17,143 nt of DNA from Muribaculaceae bacterium (GCA_024400895.1 JAKSMA010000021.1:1-17143); one strand, 5' to 3'; numbered from the stretch's first letter, positions 1 through 7,346 are shown. The notes: generated by a model not told the origin, from the sequence alone. Made by a program: numbers and translations.

Positions 1-6
1 GTATCG

Positions 7-48
7 TCTTAACTTCTTTAACTTCCTAACTTCTTAACTCCCTAACTC
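7..48. repeat. Degenerate short tandem repeat (TTAACTTC-like)
   Basis: Five or so imperfect copies of a unit like (C/T)TTAACTTC or CTAACTCC follow each other directly. The strand is pyrimidine-rich with no reading frame. Nothing in the sequence shows a function. The units are too short and variable to be a CRISPR or an iteron array. Confidence 0.55.
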
Positions 49-82
49 ATCTTCCAAAAATCCTCTTCTTCTCTTCTCTAAT

Positions 83-114
83 TTTGCCCAAGTGAAAGAT
101 TTGCATTATCTTTG
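83..114 (+). promoter_or_regulatory. Bacteroidales promoter of tRNA-Arg
   Basis: TTTG at 83-86 and TATCTTTG at 107-114 are separated by 20 bases, which matches the Bacteroides primary sigma factor consensus (TTTG, 19-21 bases, TAnnTTTG). Transcription would start near 120, about 10 bases before the tRNA, as expected for a short 5' leader. Confidence 0.8.
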
Positions 115-131
115 CCAAGCAATTGTGCGAT

Positions 132-203
132 GCCTCCGTAGTTCAACGGATAGAACGAAGGTTTCCTAAACCTTAAATCAGGGTTCGATTCCCTGCGGGG
201 GTA
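132..203 (+). tRNA. tRNA-Arg (anticodon CCU)
   Basis: A 72-nt cloverleaf can be drawn. The acceptor stem pairs 132-138 with 196-202 (two G-U pairs), the discriminator base is A203, and the anticodon stem AAGGT/ACCTT (158-162 with 170-174) encloses the loop TTCCTAA with anticodon CCT at 165-167. The T-arm contains the canonical GGTTCGATTCC. CCA is not encoded and must be added after transcription. The CCU anticodon reads the arginine codon AGG. It is a single-gene unit with its own promoter and terminator. Confidence 0.95.
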
Positions 204-211
204 CGAAGAAG

Positions 212-254
212 AAGGTGTTAATACATTGTATAACAATGTGTTGACACCTTTTGT
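212..254 (+). terminator. Terminator of tRNA-Arg
   Basis: A long hairpin: outer stem AAGGTGT/ACACCTT (212-218 with 244-250), inner stem ACATTGT/ACAATGT (223-229 with 233-239), followed by a short T-rich run. It starts eight bases after the tRNA end. Confidence 0.75.
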
Positions 255-259
255 TGTTC

Positions 260-490
260 AGCAGATTGGCAACATTATGGCGATTTAGCCCAAAAAGAGG
301 CTCAGTAGGAAGAAGGTGAGGGGGAGGGGCTGCGAAAGAGGGCTGGAGGCCCGATGTGTGAGCGCGAGCGAACGATAACCCCGGTTGGAGCGGAACGCGT
401 AGGCCGGGGAGCAGGGAAGAGTCCTCCCAACCAAAGCGGGCTGAAAGTCCGCGACTGCTGCTATCTTGGCAACGGGGAAAGTGATAAAAA
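260..490. repeat. Structured GC-rich noncoding element (probable Bacteroidales interspersed repeat)
   Basis: No convincing gene lies between the tRNA terminator and the operon starting at 582; minus-strand frames here are open only because of composition. The stretch carries several compact hairpins: GGGC/GCCC around TGGAG (340-352); CCCCGG/CCGGGG (379-384 with 404-409) with a nested GCG-GAA-CGC (390-398); and a 7-bp hairpin with loop GAA at 436-452. GC content is higher than in the flanking AT-rich DNA. The style (short GC-rich palindromes with loops such as CTGGAGG and CTGAAAG) resembles noncoding repeats common in Bacteroidales intergenic DNA. Function is unknown; I did not find a riboswitch or known RNA family in it. 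Confidence 0.5.
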
Positions 491-546
491 CAAAAATTTC
501 CACACAAAAAAACAATAAACTGTTACAAAGTGTCAAATATTTTTTA

Positions 547-554
547 TAAATTTG
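547..554 (+). promoter_or_regulatory. Probable -7 element for the 582-3532 operon
   Basis: TAAATTTG matches TAnnTTTG and lies 27 bases before the chosen ATG. No perfect TTTG is present at the -33 position; TGTT at 521-524 is the nearest candidate, with a spacing of 22. Confidence 0.55.
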
Positions 555-581
555 CATTGGAAATTTAAATTATATTTGATT

Positions 582-2249
582 ATGAAGAAAATTTTACTCG
601 TTCTTGCTGCGGTTTCTTCATTCGCTACGGCTTTTGCTCGCGACGTAATTGTTGAAAAGGCAGCTTCCCAAGAAGCAAATTTGAAATTAACTAATGTTGT
701 GGTTCGTGATGGACAGCCAGTCTTCGCTGCTCCTATGAAATCTCCAGAAAACAGTTTGTGGTATAAGCGTCCTGCTGGTTCGTTGTGCCCTTCTCTTTCT
801 GGATATCTTACCACGCAGAACTCTGGATGGGTTCGCGTTTCCAATGCTGTTAACTTCTTCCCTGCGCAGAGCACGGTTGAATTAGTGAATGCAAGTTCTT
901 CTCCAGCATCTACTCAATGGAATTTCACTGCAAGAAAAAAAGGAAAGGCCATTGACTTTAAAAATGTAGAAGTAAAGAATGGCAATGCATATGTCACAAC
1001 ATTTGGTTGCGGTGCATATCCTGTTCCACAGTTGGAAGGTGCTGCTGGCACATACTACTGGGGTGAGGAAGCTCCTGGGGCTGATAATTATGCTTCAATG
1101 GTTGGTGTCGACTCGCTATATGATGTAGGCTTTGAAGAAATACCTCTTGACGTGACCGTTTTCCAAGGCTCAGGTGGTCAGTATTATGTTGGTACGCGTG
1201 TCGACCGTGTCGACTTCAACGGCGACGGCGCAGCTGAGGCTGTTTGGCAGGATGGTTTCCACATGTTCTACCCAAAGCCACTTGCTCCATTATCGTTCAG
1301 CCGCATTGATATTCCTGTTACCAGCTATAGTGGTGAATTCTTCTCAGGTGAAGGCAAGCTCACCTTCACTATCTATAAGGTGAAAAGCACTCCTGCTGGC
1401 GGCAAGACCTTCGGCGATGTAATTTATACCACTCAACTCGATGCTTCGAATTTTGCTCAGGAACCAGGTATCCTCATTATGGGTAAGCAAGCCCACTTGT
1501 TGATGTACATGAATCCCGACAAGCAAAGCTTTATTACAATTGATGAAGAATTTGCTGTTGAACTTAAAGGTTTCCAACAACCTGGTGTAGATATCGGTAC
1601 ACGCACCGTAATTAGATTTGCAAGTGCGAAGGCCAATCCTGAAGCAGTGCCTGTGCTGTATCGCGACTTCCAAGATCGCAACGGTAATTTTGTTGGTAGC
1701 GTGATATATGGCAACAAGGATATGGGTGTGCCCATTTCGTTCTACGGTGGATATGATGTCGTGAGAATAGAGTCTGAAAATTCCGACATCCAGGTTAGTG
1801 CCGATGGTGCATCTTGCTCATCTTCCGTACGCATGGCCACTTCCGCTTCTTGGGTTTCCAAGGCTGGCGCAGAACTGTATAAGTTGGTGGATGCTCCAGA
1901 ATGGGTAAAGGGTGTTAATGCTCAAAAGGTGGAACAAAGCCTCTACGACCTCACAGTGGTTTGCGACCCACTTCCTGCCGGAATGGAATCTCGCAGTTGC
2001 CAAGTGAAGGTGAAGAGTTATATGGCTGCTGAAAGCGATGTGATCACTATCACTCAAACTGCTGCTGGTCCAGCTCTCCTTGGCGATGTGAATGGCGACG
2101 GCGAAGTGAACGTGAGCGACGTTACCGCACTTATCAACAGAATTCTCGGCACCGCTTCGTTCGACGACTCTGTTTGTGATATCAATGGGGATGGCGTAGT
2201 GAACGTGAGTGATGTTACCGCACTTATCAACAACATTCTGGGTGAATAA
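582..2249 (+). CDS. Secreted protein with BACON-like domain and dockerin-like tail
   Basis: This encodes 555 residues from the ATG at 582. An in-frame TTG at 552 would only add ten residues in front of a clean signal peptide (MKKILLVLAAVSSFATAFA), and the -7 element overlaps it, so 582 is preferred. The mature N-terminal two thirds match nothing I recognise; they include a calcium-loop-like stretch DFNGDGAAE near residue 222. Residues of about 390-495 look like a BACON-type Ig-like domain, ending in the typical VITITQ strand. The last ~57 residues hold two dockerin type I-like EF-hand repeats (DVNGDGEVNVSDV and DINGDGVVNVSDV), which in type I dockerins bind calcium and fold as a pair. The two repeats are also very alike at the DNA level, so they duplicated recently. 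It is the first gene of a three-gene operon, exported through Sec. Enzymatic activity cannot be assigned. Other possibilities are an adhesin or a polysaccharide-binding protein. Confidence 0.85.
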   Translation: MKKILLVLAAVSSFATAFARDVIVEKAASQEANLKLTNVVVRDGQPVFAAPMKSPENSLWYKRPAGSLCPSLSGYLTTQNSGWVRVSNAVNFFPAQSTVELVNASSSPASTQWNFTARKKGKAIDFKNVEVKNGNAYVTTFGCGAYPVPQLEGAAGTYYWGEEAPGADNYASMVGVDSLYDVGFEEIPLDVTVFQGSGGQYYVGTRVDRVDFNGDGAAEAVWQDGFHMFYPKPLAPLSFSRIDIPVTSYSGEFFSGEGKLTFTIYKVKSTPAGGKTFGDVIYTTQLDASNFAQEPGILIMGKQAHLLMYMNPDKQSFITIDEEFAVELKGFQQPGVDIGTRTVIRFASAKANPEAVPVLYRDFQDRNGNFVGSVIYGNKDMGVPISFYGGYDVVRIESENSDIQVSADGASCSSSVRMATSASWVSKAGAELYKLVDAPEWVKGVNAQKVEQSLYDLTVVCDPLPAGMESRSCQVKVKSYMAAESDVITITQTAAGPALLGDVNGDGEVNVSDVTALINRILGTASFDDSVCDINGDGVVNVSDVTALINNILGE

Positions 2250-2287
2250 CCCCCCGACTAATTATTAACTCAACAATATAAACATTT

Positions 2288-2761
2288 ATGAAACGACTGC
2301 TTTTATTGGCTTTTGCCGTCATGGCTATGCTTGGCGCAAGGGCAGAAGAGGATGCGAATGCAGTGTTTGTGCATCCAAAGGACGGTGTGCCGGTGGCTTA
2401 TCTCTTTGAGGCTAAACCAGTGGTTACCTACACCGAGAGTGAAATAGTGATTAAAGGAACAGGCATCGATGTGGTTTATGCTATCGCAGATGTCGAAAAA
2501 ATGGACTTTGATGTTGTGCAGCCCACTTCAGTCGACGATGTGAAGGCTTCAAACGTGAAGGTTATGTGCAATGGCGACCAGGTGACTGTGAGCGGTATCG
2601 AGGCTCAATCTCCCGTTTTCGTTTACAATCTCGCCGGACAGATGGTGGCCAAAGCTGTAGCCGATGCTGGTGGTAGTGCTTCTGTAGAAGTGCCTGCAGC
2701 TGGTCCAAACTTCTATATCATCAAGACAAATTCAGTTTCATTTAAAATTGCTAAAAAATAA
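2288..2761 (+). CDS. Small secreted protein with degenerate sorting-type C-terminus
   Basis: 157 residues. The signal peptide is MKRLLLLAFAVMAMLGARA. The middle (VYAIADVEKMDFD, residues ~63-76) matches a short module common near the N-terminus of Bacteroidales secreted proteins. The end (residues ~105-157: VFVYNLAGQMV..., FYIIKTNSVSFKIAKK) resembles the beta-sandwich sorting tail used by type IX secretion substrates, with the typical Y-NLAG-V and YIIKT-KI pattern. The same tail persists in Bacteroidales without a functioning type IX system, so actual use is uncertain. It lies 38 bases after the first operon gene and 9 bases before the third, so it is almost certainly co-transcribed. No catalytic motif is visible; it is a hypothetical protein with a recognisable architecture. 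Confidence 0.8.
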   Translation: MKRLLLLAFAVMAMLGARAEEDANAVFVHPKDGVPVAYLFEAKPVVTYTESEIVIKGTGIDVVYAIADVEKMDFDVVQPTSVDDVKASNVKVMCNGDQVTVSGIEAQSPVFVYNLAGQMVAKAVADAGGSASVEVPAAGPNFYIIKTNSVSFKIAKK

Positions 2762-2770
2762 TATTCAGTT

Positions 2771-3532
2771 ATGAAAACAAGAAATATCGCAGTAGCAGCA
2801 ATGCTTGCACTTTGTGGTACAGCATTTGCACAAACATCAATGAAGATAACTTTCAAGGATGCATCAAAGCAACCTGTTTCTTACGACATCTCAGAAGTTA
2901 AGGAAGTTACTTGGGAAACTTCAGAACCTGCCGACGAACGTATCGTGGATATGGGCCTCTCTGTTAAGTGGGCGTCGATGAATGTGGGCGCTACCACTCC
3001 TTATGAAACTGGTAGCTTCTTCCAATGGGGTGAAGTTAAACCGCAAACAGGTAGTTTCAACTGGGCAGACTACGATCATTGCTTGGGTAGCAACAACACG
3101 CTCACCAAGTATGCCAACAGTGAAACCTTTGGCTTGGAAGTTGACAACCAGGGCGTTCTCCTTCCGGAAGACGACGCTGCTACAGTTAATTGGGGCGAGC
3201 ACTGGCGCACTCCTACACTTGAAGAGTTCAATGAATTGCTCAACAATGTAACAAAGGAAACTGTGGTTATCGGTGAAGTGAAGTACATCAAGCTCACCAG
3301 CAAGGTGAATGGTGCAGAGTTGTGGTTCCGCCCAGGTGGATATGGTAGTGATAACAAGTTCACTATGCCAACCACAATGGTTTATTTGTGGCTTGCTGAT
3401 TGTGAATTCCAATACATGTGCTTCCGCGCATGGGAAGGTATTATGGGCACCGGCACCACTTCTGGTAATTTCCAATCGGGTTACGGCGACCGCCGTTTTG
3501 GCAACAATGTTCGTCCAGTTTACGTTCCTTAA
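2771..3532 (+). CDS. Secreted FISUMP-like domain protein
   Basis: 253 residues. The signal peptide MKTRNIAVAAMLALCGTAFA is followed by a short module (MKITFKDA...SYDISEVKEVTW) shared in style with the preceding gene. From residue ~58 to the end it follows the pattern of Fibrobacter succinogenes major paralogous (FISUMP)-like domains of Bacteroidales: VDMGLSVKWASMNVGA, FFQWGEVKP, LTKY, LPEDDAA, WGEHWRTPTLEEFNELL, and the terminal VRPVYV. These domains are thought to be extracellular C-type-lectin-like folds; ligand and role are unknown. A usual Bacteroidales member carries the same motif order, so the gene looks complete. It is the last gene of the operon, with a strong terminator 26 bases downstream. 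Confidence 0.82.
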   Translation: MKTRNIAVAAMLALCGTAFAQTSMKITFKDASKQPVSYDISEVKEVTWETSEPADERIVDMGLSVKWASMNVGATTPYETGSFFQWGEVKPQTGSFNWADYDHCLGSNNTLTKYANSETFGLEVDNQGVLLPEDDAATVNWGEHWRTPTLEEFNELLNNVTKETVVIGEVKYIKLTSKVNGAELWFRPGGYGSDNKFTMPTTMVYLWLADCEFQYMCFRAWEGIMGTGTTSGNFQSGYGDRRFGNNVRPVYVP

Positions 3533-3557
3533 GAACAAGAGCAACATAGCATAATTT

Positions 3558-3595
3558 AGGGCTGTGCCGCACTGAAGGCGCAGCCCTTTTTTTTT
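3558..3595 (+). terminator. Strong intrinsic terminator of the 582-3532 operon
   Basis: An 11-bp stem AGGGCTGTGCC/GGCGCAGCCCT (3558-3568 with 3577-3587, one G-U pair), an 8-base loop and nine T residues. A textbook rho-independent terminator. Confidence 0.92.
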
Positions 3596-3754
3596 CCTCG
3601 ATGTCACGAATTTTTATGGGGGGCTGTACGAAAACTAAAATTACAGAATTGCAGTTTGCAGATTGAAAGTAGAGGTTTTGGTGTTCAGGCAGGAAGCCTG
3701 CACTTGTGAGTAACCGGGTACGCAGTGCCCGGATAAAAGAAGCAAAATTACTCA

Positions 3755-3838
3755 GGCTGGAGGCCAGTACTTTGTAAATTGCTTGCAAATCTGCAAGTGG
3801 CAGGAAATCTTTGTGCTTGTAGGTACTGGCTTCCAGTC
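3755..3838. repeat. Long-range inverted repeat (CTGGARGCCAG element pair)
   Basis: GGCTGGAGGCCAGTAC (3755-3770) pairs with GTACTGGCTTCCAGTC (3823-3838) over 16 bases with only two G-U wobbles. The enclosed ~50 bases include their own short palindromes (TTGCTTGCAAATCTGCAA). It could fold as an RNA hairpin or cruciform. Confidence 0.6.
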
Positions 3839-3840
3839 AG
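3781..3840 (+). repeat. Interspersed ~60-bp repeat, copy A
   Basis: Aligned with the reverse complement of 5298-5357 this stretch matches at about 49 of 60 positions by eye, including 19 consecutive identical bases (3818-3836 with 5302-5320). The two copies are in opposite orientation on either side of the gene at 4206-5135. A third, shorter copy is at 3911-3928. Confidence 0.65.
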
Positions 3841-3910
3841 GGGGGATGGGGGCTTTCGTTTTCCGTAGGCAAAATCTCCTCCGTCGATTTTCCCCACGGT
3901 TACTCTACTG

Positions 3911-3928
3911 CTGGCTTCCAGCCAGAAC
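3911..3928 (+). repeat. Interspersed repeat core, short copy
   Basis: CTGGCTTCCAGCCAGAAC is the exact reverse complement of 5295-5312. The first 15 bases are themselves nearly palindromic (CTGGCTtCCAGCCAG). Confidence 0.6.
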
Positions 3929-4144
3929 GTGGCACCTCCTTACAATTTGTAACTTTTTTAGTGTACCCCGTTTTAGTTCTCGGACAGCCTGTGGGGGGCA
4001 ACTATGTTTGTTCAATGTCACGAATTCAGCGAATGAACGGATTTGACGAATGTACGAATTATATTATTTTAGTATTTTTTCGAGCTAAAGCGCTCCCCAG
4101 CAAATTTCGATTGCCCCCCCCTCAAACTTGTTGTCTCGTAGACA

Positions 4145-4183
4145 CAAAAAAATCCTGAAGGCAAGCCTCCAGGACCTTTTTTG
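4145..4183 (-). terminator. Terminator of the 4206-5135 gene
   Basis: On the minus strand TCCTGGAGGC and GCCTTCAGGA form a stem (4153-4174) followed by seven T residues (4146-4152). On the plus strand the hairpin is also followed by T residues, so it may work in both directions. Confidence 0.85.
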
Positions 4184-4205
4184 ATATTCTGATAGAAGTG
4201 GTGTA

Positions 4206-5135
4206 TTACTTGATAGCTTGGCCAGCGATGTTGTACTTCACACCATTCTTTTCGATAACCACTTGACCATTTTCAATATACTTGCAAACGCTGTTGGTCT
4301 TTTCTACGTTGAGGTCGTTAACACCTGTGACAGGTTCTTGTGGGAAAATGTCGTTCCAAGAGTCGGTAATGCGAAGAGCGTCAACGAGCATGTTTGGACC
4401 ACTTGCATTGGCAGCTGGCTGACGGAATTCAAATGCTTGAATTTGTGTAGCGTCAGCGCCAGTGTCGTTTGCTTTCACGAATGGAGCAGAGAGGTCGGTG
4501 TTTGGGGTTGGGTTGATAAACACCTTTACAGCATCGTTCTTTGTGCCTTCAACCCATTCGTATGAAAGAACTACAAGATAGGTTTCGCCAAAGTTCAATT
4601 CCTGTGCCGCCTTTGCAATCGACATATTGCTATTGCGAGAAACGCCCACTACGAATGTCTCTTCTGAAGTGCCCGTTAAGATCGACATTCTACCGATTTC
4701 TGAAGGGGTGCCACCATCCACGAATTTTGTGTACGAAGTTGTGCCTGGAGCGAGGAATGAGAAAGAGAAGGTAGAAGCTGCTGGCAAACTTTCAACATTC
4801 ATCAGGAATGCTGCGTAGAGCGTTTTGCCAGTTTCAGCAACGATAGGCTTGTCGGCCATCTTCACCATTGCGTCTTGGCCGTTAGCTACAGCGGCAAGCT
4901 TTACAGCGCCACCCACTGCTGTGTTTTGGTAACCTGCTTTAGTAAGTGGAGAGTTTACCACTTGAATCAAACCACCAGTCTGGGTGTTGTAGTGCATCCA
5001 GTTACCATTGGTGAGCTCTGCATTCAAAAGGTTGCCAACGGGGTATTCAAAGTTGTCGGATACCAGTGTTTCTGCATTTGCACTGAAAGATGCAGCTGTG
5101 AGCGCTGCGGCTACGAGAGTAAAGATTTTCTTCAT
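4206..5135 (-). CDS. Secreted beta-sandwich (LamG/concanavalin-like) protein
   Basis: 309 residues with a signal peptide (MKKIFTLVAAALTAASFSANA). The mature part opens with LVSDNFEYPVGNLL and contains GKTLYAAFLMNVESLPA and FGETYLVVLSYEWVEGTKNDAVKVFINP. This pattern, 'DNF-YP-G-L ... YASFL-NV ... TYLLV-KY ... ND-V-L-INP', is seen in Bacteroidetes extracellular proteins with a predicted jelly-roll fold, often next to nuclease, calcium-binding or carbohydrate-binding parts. Here no such partner domain is attached. The last ~40 residues (NGQVVIEKNGVKYNIAGQ) match the degenerate C-terminal tail frequent in Prevotella-like secreted proteins. It is monocistronic, with its own promoter and terminator. 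Binding to a surface polymer is plausible; no catalytic residues can be named. Confidence 0.82.
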   Translation of the reverse strand: MKKIFTLVAAALTAASFSANAETLVSDNFEYPVGNLLNAELTNGNWMHYNTQTGGLIQVVNSPLTKAGYQNTAVGGAVKLAAVANGQDAMVKMADKPIVAETGKTLYAAFLMNVESLPAASTFSFSFLAPGTTSYTKFVDGGTPSEIGRMSILTGTSEETFVVGVSRNSNMSIAKAAQELNFGETYLVVLSYEWVEGTKNDAVKVFINPTPNTDLSAPFVKANDTGADATQIQAFEFRQPAANASGPNMLVDALRITDSWNDIFPQEPVTGVNDLNVEKTNSVCKYIENGQVVIEKNGVKYNIAGQAIK

Positions 5136-5182
5136 AATATAAATATTTTTACGATTTTACAGATATTCTCTAAAAATGATTA

Positions 5183-5213
5183 CAAATTTACACAAAATTG
5201 CTTAAAATCCAAA
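5183..5213 (-). promoter_or_regulatory. Promoter of the 4206-5135 gene
   Basis: On the minus strand TTTG (5210-5213) is followed after 19 bases by TAAATTTG (5183-5190), an exact Bacteroidales consensus with correct spacing, leaving a leader of about 40 bases before the ATG. Confidence 0.8.
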
Positions 5214-5297
5214 ATCATCCGTAAGAAAATTCATTGTCTTCACAAAAAATCCCGAGGAAAAGGCTGTGGAGCGATAGGGCAGAAAGCCCGAAATGTT

Positions 5298-5357
5298 CTG
5301 GCTGGAAGCCAGTACCTACATACACAGAGATTTCCAGATACTTACACGTTTGCGAGC
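5298..5357 (-). repeat. Interspersed ~60-bp repeat, copy B (inverted relative to copy A)
   Basis: CTGGCTGGAAGCCAG opens the element; its reverse complement aligns with 3781-3840 over 60 bases. It lies about 85 bases upstream of the promoter of the 4206-5135 gene. The gene-free interval 5214-5520 holds nothing else I can name. Confidence 0.65.
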
Positions 5358-5522
5358 GATTTGCGCAAATCCTGACACTATGATAGCCTAAAATCTTATC
5401 CATGCCCTAATGGACTTTCTGGGATAATCTGTAAATTGCAATTCTATAATTTCAAGTTTTCAGATAGCCTCACCCCAAAAAAAACTCATGCGCCCTTTCA
5501 CACACGCCAGCGGCGCGCACAA

Positions 5523-5561
5523 AAAAAGAGATGCAGCGCTTCGCAGCGTTCATCTCTTTTT
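5523..5561 (-). terminator. Terminator of the FadL-like gene (bidirectional)
   Basis: Stem AAAAAGAGATG/CATCTCTTTTT (5523-5533 with 5551-5561) with an inner CGCT/AGCG hairpin around TCGC. The arms themselves supply T-tracts on both strands. It is 75 bases downstream of the FadL-like stop codon. Confidence 0.82.
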
Positions 5562-5635
5562 ATAAATTAGGAAAAATTGATATGTATGAATAAATAAGCC
5601 TGTTTTATTTATCTTGCTAATGTCGTACTTATTGA

Positions 5636-7207
5636 TTAGAAATGGAAGTCAACGCCTACGCCAAGCACATTGTTGGCACGGGTAAAGTCGCTCTTGTATT
5701 CAAGGCCAGTGTTAGCGTCGGTTTCTGTCATTTTCTTGTGGCCGTAGAGAGTGGTGAAGTATGCCACATTCACGTCCACCTTCTTGCTTGCGTGGATGCA
5801 AGCACCGAGGCCGATAGAGTTGCTGTTCACTACATACGACTTGTCTTCCATATATGCGTCGGTTGTGCCATAGTTGGTGTTTTGCCAACCAGCGCTGAGG
5901 GTCACCTTCTTGTTGAGGTCGTATTCCACACCTGCGTTGTATTCATAAGTGCCACGCTTGAGCAGCTTTTCGCGATGGCCGTAAGAAGTGGCTTGCTTAT
6001 CGAAGAAGTAGTGGAAACCCACATTTACGGTGAATTGGTCGGTCACTTTCATGCCGGCACCGAGAGTGAGCAGGGCAGGGATGTCGCTTGCGATGCTTGT
6101 GCCGTCTTCAAATTCGCCGAGCGAGTGTTCGAGGCCTTCATCGAATGTTTTGCCAAATTCCGTCATCTTGCCGATGAGAGTGTTTTGTGCGCCAGCCACG
6201 ATTTCTTTATAAGGAGTGCCTTCATACTTTTGCACCAATTGAGGGTTGAGGAGTTCCACACCGTAGTCGAGTGCAAGCACTTGAGGCAGATTGCCGATAC
6301 TTGGAGCCAAGTTCACCGACTTGTTTTTCAAGCGGAGGCGAGTCTTGAATTCATATTTTGCAGAGAAATTGAATTGACCAGTCTTCACATCCACACCGAT
6401 GAATGGGGTGAAGCCCACACCGCTTTGGTCGCAGTTCAGTTCAATGTTTGCTGAGTTAGGCTTGGTCTTGTCGATAACCATGCTCAAAGGCACACCGCTC
6501 ACGGTGATGTCCTTCACATAGCCATAATAGTTAGCCTTGGCGATAACGCCGCGCAGACCGGCTGCCACTGCCAAGTTTTCGTTCACCTTGTAAGCGCCAG
6601 CGAGCGAGATGTTCCAGAAAAACTGGCTACCACGCATGTAGCTGTCGTAGGTGTAGGCTGGGCTCTTGAAGAGCTTGCTCAAACCTGGGTCCTTGATGCC
6701 GAGTGCTGACAATTTTTGGCTTGCTTCGTCGATGCCGGCAGCCAATTGTGTAACGCCGAGGCCTGTGTTAGCCACGATGCGTTCGAATGAGCCGAGGCCA
6801 TTGTCGAATTCGCACTTACCGCCGCCGCCACCGAGGGAGAAGTTGGCTTGGAGCGACCAGTCTTTAAAATTATATGCAAATTGTACCGAAGGCAAAACTG
6901 GGGCAAATGCCTTACCCTTGAATTCGCGTTCGTTAGAAGTGTTGTTTGCATTGTAAGCGAATGGAGCGTATTCATTCTTCACGGTGCGTGATTGAATAGC
7001 GGTTTGCCAGTTGACAGAGAGGTGGATGCCTTCAGGAAGGAATGCCACACCTGCAGGATTGCTGTATACGCCGTCGATGCCGATACTTGCCTCACGGCTC
7101 ATCATACGGTTGAACGCCACGTTTTGGTTGGTGTTGGTGAGCATGCCGCCTGCCTGTGCAGAAAGGCCCATCAAAGCGCCCAAACCAATTAAAGTAATTT
7201 TCTTCAT
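5636..7207 (-). CDS. OmpP1/FadL family outer-membrane transporter
   Basis: 523 residues with signal peptide MKKITLIGLGALMGLSAQA. The mature N-terminus, with asparagine- and serine-rich plug-like sequence and SREASIGIDGVYSNPAGVAFLPEGIHLSVN, is the hallmark of FadL/OmpP1 proteins; the N-P-A-G motif is kept. The rest alternates amphipathic strands (LQANFSLGGGGG, FNFSAKYEFKTRLRL, FTVNVGFHYFFD, VTLSAGWQNTNYG) as in a 14-strand barrel. It ends in VGVDFHF, an aromatic C-terminal residue as recognised by the BAM machinery. FadL-type porins carry long-chain fatty acids or other hydrophobic compounds across the outer membrane by lateral diffusion. The length is somewhat above E. coli FadL (~420-450 mature) and normal for Bacteroidales members. 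It is monocistronic and divergent from the AraC-type regulator gene. The substrate is unknown. Confidence 0.92.
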   Translation of the reverse strand: MKKITLIGLGALMGLSAQAGGMLTNTNQNVAFNRMMSREASIGIDGVYSNPAGVAFLPEGIHLSVNWQTAIQSRTVKNEYAPFAYNANNTSNEREFKGKAFAPVLPSVQFAYNFKDWSLQANFSLGGGGGKCEFDNGLGSFERIVANTGLGVTQLAAGIDEASQKLSALGIKDPGLSKLFKSPAYTYDSYMRGSQFFWNISLAGAYKVNENLAVAAGLRGVIAKANYYGYVKDITVSGVPLSMVIDKTKPNSANIELNCDQSGVGFTPFIGVDVKTGQFNFSAKYEFKTRLRLKNKSVNLAPSIGNLPQVLALDYGVELLNPQLVQKYEGTPYKEIVAGAQNTLIGKMTEFGKTFDEGLEHSLGEFEDGTSIASDIPALLTLGAGMKVTDQFTVNVGFHYFFDKQATSYGHREKLLKRGTYEYNAGVEYDLNKKVTLSAGWQNTNYGTTDAYMEDKSYVVNSNSIGLGACIHASKKVDVNVAYFTTLYGHKKMTETDANTGLEYKSDFTRANNVLGVGVDFHF

Positions 7208-7245
7208 TTCGTAATAATTTTGTGTTATATGTTTTATCTCGGGTA

Positions 7246-7253
7246 CAAAATTA
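7246..7253 (-). promoter_or_regulatory. Probable -7 element of the FadL-like gene
   Basis: On the minus strand TAATTTTG matches TAnnTTTG about 39 bases before the ATG. The nearest TTTG (7278-7281) is 24 bases away, longer than the usual 19-21, so this promoter may need an activator or be weak. Confidence 0.5.
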
Positions 7254-7332
7254 CAACAAAAAATCCGATTTTGTGTTCAAAAGCACATATAAAATGGTAA
7301 AATTCTCACAACTTGTTAACTTTTGTTATAAT

Positions 7333-7346
7333 AGTTATTAATAACT
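7333..7346. promoter_or_regulatory. Perfect 14-bp palindrome in the divergent spacer
   Basis: AGTTATTAATAACT reads the same on both strands. It sits between the divergent FadL-like and regulator genes, about 85 bases upstream of the FadL -7 element, where an operator could act on either gene. A chance AT-rich palindrome is possible. Elsewhere, 7208-7522 holds only promoters and a small hairpin. Confidence 0.35.

Larger units (their letters stand above)
3596..4140. other. Gene-free region with interspersed repeats and hairpins
   Basis: About 600 bases between the operon terminator and the terminator of the converging gene contain no credible gene. They hold a GCAGG/CCTGC hairpin around AAG (3690-3702), a CCGGG.../...CCCGG hairpin (3713-3732), copies of the CTGGAAGCCAG element (listed separately) and several CGAAT words at 4021-4059. 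ATGTCACGAAT occurs twice (3601 and 4015). Confidence 0.55.

Noticed and set aside
178..557. Two overlapping minus-strand frames of 109 and 90 codons
   Set aside because: They run through the tRNA terminator and the hairpin-rich element, have composition-driven sequence (Pro/Ser/Arg rich) and no signal, family motif or promoter.
552..581. Upstream TTG start for the first operon gene
   Set aside because: It would place ten residues in front of a standard signal peptide and overlaps the TAAATTTG promoter element.
582..2249. Cellulosome component
   Set aside because: Dockerin-like tails alone do not show this; no cohesin, scaffoldin or glycoside hydrolase is present in the window.
2921..3607. 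228-codon minus-strand frame
   Set aside because: Antisense to the FISUMP-like gene and to its terminator; no family features on the minus strand.
3441..4158. Open frames in the 3600-4150 region on both strands
   Set aside because: They are made of interspersed repeat DNA; similarity between them (such as VGTGFQ in two frames) comes from the repeat, not from a protein family.
5642..6454. 270-codon plus-strand frame antisense to the FadL-like gene
   Set aside because: The FadL-like protein on the minus strand has a signal peptide, family motifs and a proper terminal aromatic residue; the plus frame has none.
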